Assembly: GCA_013205085.1 (NCBI GenBank)
Contig: JABMLH010000002.1
Span: forward strand, 499,425 to 563,424
Source: Microbacteriaceae bacterium VKM Ac-2854
GTDB taxonomy: Bacteria > Actinomycetota > Actinomycetes > Actinomycetales > Microbacteriaceae
Length of the DNA: 64,000 nucleotides
Direction of reading: 5' to 3'
The position numbers were made by a program, and so were the translations under genes. Under the pieces are notes generated by a model. It did not search any database. It saw only the letters and a list, made by a program, of their open reading frames with translations, and was not told the DNA's origin. This document shows, in pieces, positions 51,436-59,041 of the stretch (positions within the stretch are counted from its first letter, which is position 1; every line of letters starts with the position of its first letter).

Positions 51436-52466
51436 TTGCCTTCGATCCCGATCCCGCGCAGCCAGGCGGCGTCGAACGACTTGGTCAGGTAGTTCTCGCC
51501 CTTGTCCGGCGCGATCACCACGATCACCTCGCCCGGCTCCGCGGCGGCGGCACGGCGCAGCGCGACCGCGACCGCGAGCCCGGAGGACTGCCCGAGCAGC
51601 AGCGCCTCCTGCGCGGCGAGCGCGTGCACGGTGTCGTAGATCTCCTGATCCGGCACCACGACGAACTCGTCGACCACATTCTGGTCGTAGGTCGCCGGCC
51701 AGTCGGCCGACTGCCAGCGGTTGCCCGCGCCTTCGACGTTGATCAGCCCGGCGTCGCCGCCGCTGTACGTGGAGCCGAGCGGATCCGCGCCGATCACGCG
51801 CACGGATCCGTCGCTGACGTCCTTCAAGAATCGGCCGGTGCCGCTGATCGTGCCGCCGGTCCCCACCGAAGCGACGAACTGCGTGACGGTTCCGCCGGTC
51901 TGCGACCAGATCTCGGGGCCGGTGCTCTCGTAGTGCGCGCCGGGGTTGTTGGCGTTCGTGTACTGCGAGGCGCGCCAGGAGTTGGGCAGTTCGGCGGCGA
52001 TGCGGTCGGCGATCTTCCGGGCGTTGTTCGGGCTGTCGGGGCCGGCCTCCCAGTCCGCCTCGATCAGCTGGGCGCCGTAGGCCCGCAGCAGCGCGCGCTT
52101 CTCGTCGGAGATGTACTGGCTGTGGATGATGATCACCGGGTGGCCGGTGAGGTTCCCGACGATGGCGAGGCCGATGCCGGTGTTTCCGGACGAGGACTCC
52201 ACGATCGTGGCGCCCGGCAGCAGTTCGCCGCTCGCCTCCGCCTGACGGATCATGTGCAGCGCGATGCGGTCCTTCGCGGATCCGCCCGGGTTGCGGCCCT
52301 CGAGCTTGATGAAGACGCGGCCGTTCAGGCCGGCGCTGAGCTTCTGCAGCTCGACGAGGGGCGTGTTGCCCACGAGATCCGCGACGCTGGACAGCACGGG
52401 CGCCGCACACATCTCGGCCGCGGGTGCGGTCGAGACGGGTCGGACGGTGCGCGTGATGTCGGTCAT
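51432..52466 (-). CDS. Cysteine synthase (O-acetylserine sulfhydrylase)
   Basis: A 344-residue fold-type II PLP enzyme that fixes sulfide into cysteine. The PLP lysine is in LEGRNPGGSAKDRIALHM, the substrate loop in ESSSGNTGIGLAIVG, and the phosphate loop in GTGGTISGTGRFLKD. A 25-residue N-terminal extension precedes the core. The ATG follows a TAACCT box by six bases. It heads the operon with the monooxygenase and the lyase homologue, which argues for a specialised sulfur-scavenging role rather than the housekeeping enzyme. A cystathionine beta-synthase activity cannot be excluded. Confidence 0.92.
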   Translation of the reverse strand: MTDITRTVRPVSTAPAAEMCAAPVLSSVADLVGNTPLVELQKLSAGLNGRVFIKLEGRNPGGSAKDRIALHMIRQAEASGELLPGATIVESSSGNTGIGLAIVGNLTGHPVIIIHSQYISDEKRALLRAYGAQLIEADWEAGPDSPNNARKIADRIAAELPNSWRASQYTNANNPGAHYESTGPEIWSQTGGTVTQFVASVGTGGTISGTGRFLKDVSDGSVRVIGADPLGSTYSGGDAGLINVEGAGNRWQSADWPATYDQNVVDEFVVVPDQEIYDTVHALAAQEALLLGQSSGLAVAVALRRAAAAEPGEVIVVIAPDKGENYLTKSFDAAWLRGIGIEGK

Positions 52467-52472
52467 GCAGTG

Positions 52473-52478
52473 AGGTTA
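52473..52478 (-). promoter_or_regulatory. Leaderless -10 box of the cysteine synthase operon
   Basis: TAACCT on the minus strand, six bases before the ATG. Confidence 0.55.
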
Positions 52479-52533
52479 TGTCGCGTGGCGACCGCGCGCT
52501 GACGTGTTGCGGTCTGTTACGGGTCAGGGCCTT

Positions 52534-52600
52534 CCCCGCGAGATGCCACTTCGGTACGCGACACGCCGCGCGGAGCGTGCACACGTGGCATCTCGCGGGG
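52534..52600. repeat. Family C palindrome, copy C4
   Basis: Arms CCCCGCGAGATGCCACTTCG... and ...CACGTGGCATCTCGCGGGG pair over about 26 bases with a few mismatches. GTACGCGACACGCCG is on the left, as in C1. It lies five bases past the stop of the winged-helix gene and upstream of the cysteine synthase promoter, same strand. Confidence 0.9.
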
Positions 52601-52604
52601 TCGG

Positions 52605-52892
52605 TCACCGCCCGAGGAGGGCGCGCAAGGCTTCCATGTAGTCCTCGAAGGCACGTCGGCCGGCCTTCGTCAGCGCGACGTAGGTCGCGGGCGTGCGCTC
52701 CTTGAAGGCCTTCGATTGCGCGACGTACTCCGCCTCCTCCAGCTTGCGCAGGTGCGTCGAGAGGTTGCCCGCCGTCATCTCCAGCAGCCCCTGCAGCGCC
52801 GGGAACTCGATCGAGTCCGCCTCGCCGAGGGTCGCCAACGCCGCCACGATCCGCAGCCGGGATTGAGCGTGGATGATCGGGTCGAGTTCCAT
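52605..52892 (-). CDS. Winged-helix transcriptional regulator
   Basis: A 95-residue single-domain regulator of the type that pairs with small membrane proteins. The winged helix covers nearly the whole chain: MELDPIIHAQSRLRIVAAL, then the recognition region MTAGNLSTHLRKLEEAEYV and a wing (FKERTPATYVALTKAGR). The ATG shares one base with the stop of the membrane-protein gene before it (TGATG). It is the third gene of an operon whose promoter carries a 46-bp dyad at 54219, so it probably represses its own operon. Confidence 0.9.
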   Translation of the reverse strand: MELDPIIHAQSRLRIVAALATLGEADSIEFPALQGLLEMTAGNLSTHLRKLEEAEYVAQSKAFKERTPATYVALTKAGRRAFEDYMEALRALLGR

Positions 52893-53569
52893 CAGATCGA
52901 TCCTGCCAGGCGCGGCGCGCTCCGCCCGGCCCGCAGCCGGCGCAGCCAGAACAGCGCCACCACGGTGAACAGCAAGAACGCACCGCCGCCCGCGACTGCG
53001 AAGAACAGGTAGTGCCACGGATACGGGATGAACGCCCCCGCGACCGCCACCACAATCAGCCAGGATCCGAGCACCAGGGCCGGCACCGCCTGCCAGATCG
53101 CGGCGGAGATCACGTACAGGATGCCGGTCATCAGGATGAAGGCGACCGGGAGGTAGATGTTCGAGCCGGCCTCGTCGATCACACCCTGCGTCCGCAGGCC
53201 GACCCACACCAGGTACAGCGCGAACATGCTCACCGACCAGGTCAGGCCGTAGACGGTGGCGGTGAAGGCGCGCTCGGGGCTCGCTTTGACGCCGTTGTTC
53301 GCCCGGGTGCCGAGCACCGCGGAGGCGACGATCGCGGCGACGATGCCCACGACGAAGACCGCGACCGCGACCGGAAGCGGCAGCGCGAAGCCGGGCCGCG
53401 CGCCGTCGATCAGAAAGAGCGCGGCGAAGCCGAGCGTCCAGGCCAGTCCCCAGACCAGCGTGATCCAGCTGACGAAACCGGCGGAGGCGCTGGTCACGGT
53501 GTCCTGCTGCTGCTTGACCAGCCCGAGCATGCCGGCCGGGTCGAGCGGGGTGTCGTCGTCGTTGTTCAT
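52892..53569 (-). CDS. Integral membrane protein of the regulator operon
   Basis: A 225-residue protein with about six membrane segments (for example FVSWITLVWGLAWTLGFAAL and LPLPVAVAVFVVGIVAAIVA). The final part GSWLIVVAVAGAFIPYPWHY...FAVAGGGAF is clearly shared with the frameshifted gene just upstream, so the two are paralogues. AGGA lies six bases before the ATG. It is coupled by a one-base overlap to the winged-helix regulator. The function is unknown; sensing or transport are both possible. Confidence 0.85.
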   Translation of the reverse strand: MNNDDDTPLDPAGMLGLVKQQQDTVTSASAGFVSWITLVWGLAWTLGFAALFLIDGARPGFALPLPVAVAVFVVGIVAAIVASAVLGTRANNGVKASPERAFTATVYGLTWSVSMFALYLVWVGLRTQGVIDEAGSNIYLPVAFILMTGILYVISAAIWQAVPALVLGSWLIVVAVAGAFIPYPWHYLFFAVAGGGAFLLFTVVALFWLRRLRAGRSAPRLAGSI

Positions 53570-53580
53570 GATCGTTCCTC

Positions 53581-54206
53581 TCACGCGGGGCTGAAGGTGG
53601 TGCGGCCCGAGCGGGCGCGCACCGCGGCGAGCACGGCGCCGGCGAGCAGCGCCCCTCCGCCGGCGACCGCGAAGTACAGCAGGTGCGTCGGTGCCGGGAT
53701 CGCGGCGCCGATCACGGCGACGACGATCAGCACGACCCCGAGGCGATCGCGATGCCGCTGCGCCAGACGGCGGCCGACACGATCGTCAGCACGCCCTCGA
53801 CCATCAGGAACAGCACCGGATAGAAGACCAGCGGACTCGTCAGCACCCCGCTCGAGGTCAGCAGCAGACCGACGAGGTACACACCGAGGTAGGCGAGGAA
53901 CGAGCCGAAGCCGAACGCGCCCTCGGCGAATCCGCTGCCCTTCCCGTAGCGGATGCCCGCGCTGCGGCGAGCGCCGATCACCACACTGATCGCCACGGCG
54001 ACGCCGACGCCGGCGAGCAGCACGGCGTTCGCCGCGCCCCTCGTCAGTGCTTCGCCGGTCTCGGCGAGCCAGAAGGCGACGCACGCCGCCGTCCAGACCA
54101 CGGCCCAGATCGCGGAATCCCGCCCGCCGCGCCCGACGATCCGATTACGCTCGCCCGAAGCGAGTTCGTAGGCCCGCTGCGGATCCAGCGGTACTCCGTT
54201 CGTCAT
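53581..54206 (-). pseudogene. Frameshifted paralogue of the neighbouring membrane protein
   Basis: Two minus-strand frames together give about 208 residues. From the ATG at 54206 the first frame (MTNGVPLDPQRAYELASG...) runs through four membrane segments to VSAAVWRSGIAIASG and then stops at 53727. The next frame continues VVLIVVAVIGAAIPAPTHLL and FAVAGGGALLAGAV to 53581, aligning with the intact paralogue. The break lies at a run of four C on the plus strand (53736-53739); one more base would restore the frame. It is either a real inactivation, a phase-variable run or a sequencing error. Confidence 0.8.
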
Positions 54207-54218
54207 GATCTCCCCTAT

Positions 54219-54264
54219 GGTTTGCGCTGCAAAGTTGTTTGCTCTTCACTTTGTACCGCAAACC
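54219..54264. promoter_or_regulatory. 46-bp dyad operator of the winged-helix operon
   Basis: GGTTTGCG-N3-CAAAGT-N12-ACTTTG-N3-CGCAAACC is perfectly symmetrical in its paired parts. Each half (GTTTGCGNNNCAAAGT) is itself a near dyad around TTTGC...GCAAA, so two regulator dimers could bind. It ends 12 bases before the first gene of the operon and 22 bases from the -10 box of the divergent small membrane-protein gene. Confidence 0.75.
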
Positions 54265-54286
54265 TCGCAGCCGCGCAATGGTCGCG

Positions 54287-54292
54287 TAGCCT
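54287..54292 (+). promoter_or_regulatory. Leaderless -10 box of the PLDc_N protein gene
   Basis: TAGCCT, seven bases before the GTG start. Confidence 0.55.
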
Positions 54293-54299
54293 GGACCCC

Positions 54300-54530
54300 G
54301 TGAGTCCCACCGGCCTGATCGCCTGCATCAACATCGTGCTGCTGCTCTTCGCGATCCACGGAGTGACCTCGAACGCGCGCCTGAGCCGCGGCGCCAAGCT
54401 CGGCTGGTGCGCCTTCATCGTTGTGATCCCGCTGCTCGGCAGCATTGCGTACCTCGTCTACGCCTCCCGTCGCCCGCGCGGCGGCACCACCCTCGTCCGC
54501 CGCCGCTCCGGCTGGTTCTTCGAGCGCTGA
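54300..54530 (+). CDS. Small membrane protein with PLDc_N domain
   Basis: A 76-residue protein with two membrane segments (LIACINIVLLLFAIHGV and LGWCAFIVVIPLLGSIAYLVY) and a basic tail. The pattern around KLGWCAFIVVIPLLGSIAYLVYASRRP matches the phospholipase D nuclease N-terminal (PLDc_N) segment, here as a stand-alone protein without a catalytic domain. These small proteins are common in actinobacteria; the role is unknown. The GTG start follows a TAGCCT box and lies close to the 46-bp operator. Confidence 0.85.
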   Translation: MSPTGLIACINIVLLLFAIHGVTSNARLSRGAKLGWCAFIVVIPLLGSIAYLVYASRRPRGGTTLVRRRSGWFFER

Positions 54531-54542
54531 CTCCCGCCCCTC

Positions 54543-54591
54543 TGGCGAAAAGTTGCAGCCCGGGCCCGCCGAGGGCTGCAACTATTCGCCA
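54543..54591. repeat. Family B palindrome, copy B5
   Basis: Arms TGGCGAAAAGTTGCAGCCC (54543-54561) and GGGCTGCAACTATTCGCCA (54573-54591) pair with one A-A mismatch around an 11-base loop. It lies between two genes of the same strand and ends five bases before the hrpA -10 box. Confidence 0.92.
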
Positions 54592-54596
54592 AGGCG

Positions 54597-54602
54597 TAGG
54601 CT
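54597..54602 (+). promoter_or_regulatory. -10 box of hrpA
   Basis: TAGGCT, nine bases before the ATG; the leader would be only two or three bases. Confidence 0.45.
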
Positions 54603-54611
54603 GGAACGCTT

Positions 54612-57600
54612 ATGAATCCCGTCATCACGTTCCCGCCCGAGCTGCCGGTCAGCGCCCGGCGGGAGGACATCGCCGCCGCCATCCGCGACCACCAGGTCGT
54701 GATCGTGGCCGGGGCGACGGGATCGGGTAAGACGACGCAGCTGCCGAAGATCTGCCTGGAGCTCGGGCGGACATCCATTGCGCACACCCAGCCGCGGCGG
54801 ATCGCGGCGCGCACCATCGCGGAGCGGATCGCGGAGGAACTCGGCGACGAGGTCGGCGGAGTCGTCGGCTACCAGGTGCGCTTCACCGACACGTCCAGCG
54901 CTCGCACGACGATCAAGCTGATGACCGACGGCATCCTGCTGAACGAGATGAACCACGATCGGCTGCTGAGCAAGTACGACACGATCATCATCGACGAGGC
55001 GCACGAGCGCAGCCTCAACATCGACTTCCTGCTCGGCTACCTCAACCGGCTGCTCCCCCAGCGCCCGGATCTCAAGGTGATCATCACCTCCGCGACCATC
55101 GACCCGGAGAGCTTCGCCAAGCACTTCGCGGACGCGGACGGCAAGGCGGCCCCCATCATCGAGGTCTCCGGCCGCACCTATCCCGTCGAGATCCGCTATC
55201 GCCCGCTGGTCGCGGACGCGCCCGACGACGAGAGCGACGACGAGCCGGACGCCGCCAGCGGCGACCGCGACCTGATGACCGGCATCCTCGATGCGCTCGA
55301 CGAGCTCGCCCGCGAAGACAACGGCGACGTCCTGGTCTTCCTCTCCGGCGAGAACGAGATCCGCGACGCGGAGGATGCGGTGCGCGGTCGCGCCCTGCCC
55401 GGCACCGAGGTGCTCCCCCTGTACGGCCGGCTCAGCGCCGCCGACCAGCACCGCGTCTTCGAGAAGCGGCATACCCCGGGCGTCCGCCGCCGCGTCATCC
55501 TCGCCACCAACGTCGCCGAGACCAGCCTCACCGTGCCCGGCATCCGCTACGTGATCGACGGCGGAACCGCGCGCATCTCGCGCTATTCGGCGCGCTCGAA
55601 GGTGCAGCGACTGCCGATCGAGGCGATCTCGCAGGCCTCCGCCAACCAGCGCTCCGGCCGTTCGGGCCGCACCAGCGCGGGCATCGCGATCCGGCTCTAC
55701 TCGGAGGAGGACTTCGAGAAGCGCCCCGAGTTCACCGACCCCGAGATCCTGCGCACCGGCCTCGCCGCGGTGATCCTGCAGATGATCTCGCTGGGCCTGG
55801 GCGACATCGCCGCGTTCCCGTTCCTCACGCCGCCGGATTCGCGCGGAATCAAGGACGGCGTCGATCTGCTCACGGAGCTGGGCGCGGTCAAGAACGCCGC
55901 CGGATCCGCGCCGGCGCTCACGCGCATCGGCCGCGACCTCTCGCGCCTGCCGATCGACCCGCGCTTCGCTCGGATGGTCGTCGAGTCGCGCCGGCACTCC
56001 ACCAGCCGCGAGGTGATGGCGATCGTCGCCGGGCTCACGATCCAGGACGTCCGCGAGCGTCCACTGGAGAAGCGTGCCCAGGCCGACCAGCAGCACGCCC
56101 GCTTCGTCGACGCCACCAGCGATTTCCTCACCCTGCTGAACCTCTGGAACTACCTGGAGGAGAAGCAGCAGGAGCTCTCCTCCAGCGCGTTCCGGCGGCT
56201 GTGCAAGGCCGAGTACCTGAACTACCTGCGCGTGCGCGAGTGGCAGGACGTCTTCCGCCAGCTGCGTCAGCTCGCCAAGCCGCTCAACCTCACGATCGGC
56301 GAGCCGGCCGTGAATCCGGACGGCATCCACCGCTCGCTGCTGGCCGGGCTGCTCTCGCACATCGGCGTGAAGGACGCGACGTCGAAGGAAGCGCAGCGCG
56401 CCAAGGGCCGCGGGGACCGCCTCTCGGTGCAGTACACCGGAGCCCGCAATGCCAAGTTCGTGATCTTCCCGGGCAGCGCGCTGGCCAAGAAGCAGCCGGA
56501 CGCGTTGATGAGTGCCGAGTTGGTCGAGACCAGCCGGCTGTTCGCGCGCTCGAACGCCGCGATCGACCCGGCCTGGGCGGAGGTCATCGCGGGCGACCTC
56601 GCCAAGCGCCAGTACAGCGAGCCGCACTGGGAGAAGTCGCAGGGCGCGGCCGTCGCGTACGAGAAGGTCACGCTCTACGGGGTGCCGATCATCGCGCGCC
56701 GCCGGATCCAGTTCGCCCGGATCGACGCGCAGTACGCGCGCGAGTTGTTCATCCGGCACGCCCTCGTCGAGGGCGAGTGGGAGGCGCGGCACGCCTTCGA
56801 TCGCGCCAACCGCAAGCTGCGCGCCGAGCTGGAGCAGCTGGAGGAGCGCACCCGCCGCCGCGACATCCTGGTCGACGACGAGGCCGTCTTCGAGTTCTAC
56901 AACCGGCGCGTCCCCGCCGCCATCAACAACGTGCGCTCGTTCGAGACCTGGTGGCGCACCGCGCAGCACGACGACCCGAAGCTGTTGACCATGACGGCGC
57001 AGGCGCTGCTGCCGGAGGACGCCGCGGAGGTGGACGAGCGCGCCTTCCCGACCCAGTGGCGCCAGGCCGATCAGCGCTTCCGGCTCTCCTACCGCTTCGA
57101 GCCGGGCACGGAGGAGGACGGCGTCACGGTGCACGTGCCGATCGCGCTGCTGCCCCGCGTCTCCGAGCTGGGCTTCGACTGGCAGGTGCCCGGCCTGCGC
57201 GCCGAGCTGGTGGTCGCGATGATCAAGGCGCTGCCCAAGCACATCCGGCGCAACGTCGTGCCCGCGAACGACTGGGCCACGAAGCTGATCGCCGCCTTGC
57301 CAGAGGAGGCACCGAATCCGCCGGTCGAGCCGTTCGCGGCGACGCTCGCCACGACCATCCAGCGCCTGGCCGGCACCGTGGTGACGGCGTCCGACTTCGA
57401 ACTCGATCGGGTGCCCTCGCACCTGCGGGTCACCTTCGCGGTGGCGGATGAGCGCGGCCGCACCATCGCGGCCGGTAAGGAACTCGCACCGCTGCAGCAC
57501 CAGCTCCGCACGCGCGTGCGCGAGGAGGTCGCGCGGGTCGTCGAGGCGCGCGTCCCCGACGCGCTGGAACGACGCGGCATCACCACCTGGGACTTCCCGG

Positions 57601-58430
57601 AGCTGCCGCGCACGACGGACACCCGCCAGGGCGGCAACACCATCCGTGCCTACCCGGCGCTGATCGACGATGGCAACTCCGTCTCGATCCGGCTGATGGC
57701 CACCGCGGAAGATCAGGCGCGCGAGCATCCGAAGGGCATCCGCCGGCTGCTGATGCTGGCGACGCCGAGCCCGGTCGCCTACGTGCAGCAGCACCTGACC
57801 TCGAACGAGAAGCTCACGCTCGCGCAGAGCCCGTACCCGAACACGACCGCGTTGTTCGCGGATGCGCTGTTGGCCTGCGTCGACAGCGTGCTCTGGCGGA
57901 TGAAGCCCGACGGCATGCTGTTCCTGAAGGCCGAGTTCGACTCCGTGCGCGACCGCGTGTCCGCCAGCGTGATGGACACCATGTTCGACACGGTGAAGAC
58001 GATCACCACGATCCTCACCGCCGCGCGCACGGTGGACAAGACGCTGAAGGCGTCCTCCAGCATGGCGCTGCTGCCGGCCCTGTCGGATGCGAAGGAGCAG
58101 CTGGGCACGCTGGTCTACCCCGGCTTCGTCTCGGCGACCGGGCTCGAACGGCTGCGACACCTGCCGCGCTACCTCAGCGGCATCACCGAACGCTTCGGCA
58201 AGATCGGCGAGAACCTCGGCCGTGACCGGGTCTGGATGAACGAGGTGCAGGCCGCGACGGAGGTGTACCGCACGGCGGGTGGCACGCTGCCGCTGCCGGC
58301 GCACGCCCCGGTCGCGCTGGAACGCGCTCGCTGGATGATCGAGGAGCTACGGATCAGCTTCTTCGCCCAGTCACTCGGCACCGCCGAGTCCGTGTCGCTG
58401 CAGCGCATCCGCAAGGTGCTCGCCGGCTGA
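54612..58430 (+). CDS. hrpA: ATP-dependent RNA helicase HrpA
   Basis: A DEAH-box helicase of 1272 residues, the usual length for HrpA. Walker A is GATGSGKTTQLPK (about residue 39), then QPRRIAARTIAERIAEEL, DEAHERSLNIDFLLGYL (about 135), SATIDPESFAKHF, and motif VI in QRSGRSGRTSAG. A helicase-associated domain, an OB-fold and the C-terminal DUF3418 (ending near WMIEELRISFFAQSLGT) follow. In E. coli HrpA rescues stalled or collided ribosomes and helps process mRNA; the same role is inferred here. It is a single gene, with the toxin-antitoxin pair convergent at its end. Confidence 0.96.
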   Translation: MNPVITFPPELPVSARREDIAAAIRDHQVVIVAGATGSGKTTQLPKICLELGRTSIAHTQPRRIAARTIAERIAEELGDEVGGVVGYQVRFTDTSSARTTIKLMTDGILLNEMNHDRLLSKYDTIIIDEAHERSLNIDFLLGYLNRLLPQRPDLKVIITSATIDPESFAKHFADADGKAAPIIEVSGRTYPVEIRYRPLVADAPDDESDDEPDAASGDRDLMTGILDALDELAREDNGDVLVFLSGENEIRDAEDAVRGRALPGTEVLPLYGRLSAADQHRVFEKRHTPGVRRRVILATNVAETSLTVPGIRYVIDGGTARISRYSARSKVQRLPIEAISQASANQRSGRSGRTSAGIAIRLYSEEDFEKRPEFTDPEILRTGLAAVILQMISLGLGDIAAFPFLTPPDSRGIKDGVDLLTELGAVKNAAGSAPALTRIGRDLSRLPIDPRFARMVVESRRHSTSREVMAIVAGLTIQDVRERPLEKRAQADQQHARFVDATSDFLTLLNLWNYLEEKQQELSSSAFRRLCKAEYLNYLRVREWQDVFRQLRQLAKPLNLTIGEPAVNPDGIHRSLLAGLLSHIGVKDATSKEAQRAKGRGDRLSVQYTGARNAKFVIFPGSALAKKQPDALMSAELVETSRLFARSNAAIDPAWAEVIAGDLAKRQYSEPHWEKSQGAAVAYEKVTLYGVPIIARRRIQFARIDAQYARELFIRHALVEGEWEARHAFDRANRKLRAELEQLEERTRRRDILVDDEAVFEFYNRRVPAAINNVRSFETWWRTAQHDDPKLLTMTAQALLPEDAAEVDERAFPTQWRQADQRFRLSYRFEPGTEEDGVTVHVPIALLPRVSELGFDWQVPGLRAELVVAMIKALPKHIRRNVVPANDWATKLIAALPEEAPNPPVEPFAATLATTIQRLAGTVVTASDFELDRVPSHLRVTFAVADERGRTIAAGKELAPLQHQLRTRVREEVARVVEARVPDALERRGITTWDFPELPRTTDTRQGGNTIRAYPALIDDGNSVSIRLMATAEDQAREHPKGIRRLLMLATPSPVAYVQQHLTSNEKLTLAQSPYPNTTALFADALLACVDSVLWRMKPDGMLFLKAEFDSVRDRVSASVMDTMFDTVKTITTILTAARTVDKTLKASSSMALLPALSDAKEQLGTLVYPGFVSATGLERLRHLPRYLSGITERFGKIGENLGRDRVWMNEVQAATEVYRTAGGTLPLPAHAPVALERARWMIEELRISFFAQSLGTAESVSLQRIRKVLAG

Positions 58431-58442
58431 GCCGGCGACGGA

Positions 58443-58706
58443 TCAGGCCGTCTTCAACCAGGCGCGTAGGGCGTCGCGGATGACGTCGCTGCGGGAGAGG
58501 TGGTCGCGCTCCGCGCGCTCGTCCAACGCGGCCTCGAGCTCCGGATCAAGACGAAGGGTCGCGACGCGAGCGGCGGCGCTCCCCATCCGCGGTCGCCCTC
58601 GCTTGCGCAACTCCTCGATGTCGTACCCGCGCTCAGCCTCCGCGACCCATTCCTCGATCTGCTCCTCCGTGACCGGCACACCTCGGATGGTTTCGTTCAT
58701 CTCCAT
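58443..58706 (-). CDS. Ribbon-helix-helix antitoxin
   Basis: An 87-residue protein. The C-terminal ribbon-helix-helix segment (AARVATLRLDPELEAALDER...HLSRSDVIRDALRAWL) binds DNA. The N-terminal half (VTEEQIEEWVAEAERGYDIEE) is acidic and probably wraps the toxin. The ATG shares one base with the stop codon of the toxin gene (TGATG) and follows AAGGGAAG, so the toxin is translated first, as in BrnT-BrnA modules. It is convergent with hrpA, 12 bases from its stop. Confidence 0.85.
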   Translation of the reverse strand: MEMNETIRGVPVTEEQIEEWVAEAERGYDIEELRKRGRPRMGSAAARVATLRLDPELEAALDERAERDHLSRSDVIRDALRAWLKTA

Positions 58707-58993
58707 CAGTCTTCCCTTCTACCTTTCCGTTCCCTCACGTGACGACGAGCTTTCATCGCGTGGATCACCATCTGCCTCGAACTGTCGAATCGGAGTACGA
58801 CGATTTCCAGCGCGTCCCCCGATCGACTGAAACCGAGTCGAATCTCTCTGCTCGGCTCACGATCGTCGAGGGCGGTCGTCTCGAACGAGTGCCGTACGGC
58901 CCAAACGGCGTCCTCGGCGGCGACGCCGTGTTTCAACGCGGATTCGTGAACCGCGACTCCATTATCGTAATACGCAACTCTTCGGATTGCCAT
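58706..58993 (-). CDS. BrnT-like toxin of a type II toxin-antitoxin pair
   Basis: A 95-residue basic protein. The pattern HGVAAEDAVWAVRH..., a central REIRLGFSRSGDALEIVVL beta hairpin and the end VIHAMKARRHVRE match the plan of BrnT-type ribonuclease toxins, though the similarity is loose. The ATG of MAIRRVAYYD is chosen because AGGAAA lies just before it; an in-frame ATG six codons upstream is possible. It is the first gene of the pair, with a ribbon-helix-helix antitoxin downstream. Confidence 0.72.
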   Translation of the reverse strand: MAIRRVAYYDNGVAVHESALKHGVAAEDAVWAVRHSFETTALDDREPSREIRLGFSRSGDALEIVVLRFDSSRQMVIHAMKARRHVRERKGRRED

Positions 58994-59029
58994 CCGTTTC
59001 CTTCCTGTCATCGGAGCCCACCACCCCGC

Positions 59030-59035
59030 TAAGCT
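59030..59035 (+). promoter_or_regulatory. Leaderless -10 box of the MFS gene
   Basis: TAAGCT, six bases before the GTG start. Confidence 0.6.
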
Positions 59036-59041
59036 CGCTCG

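Noticed and set aside
53581-54084. A separate 167-residue gene in the second frame
   Set aside because: Its first half is out of frame with the paralogue and arginine-rich; only its last 50 residues are real and continue the frameshifted gene.
54582-58304. A 1240-residue open frame on the minus strand opposite hrpA
   Set aside because: It is the antisense shadow of a high-GC gene: composition is Arg/Ala/Asp-rich with no domain, no ribosome-binding site, and the plus strand encodes a full HrpA.
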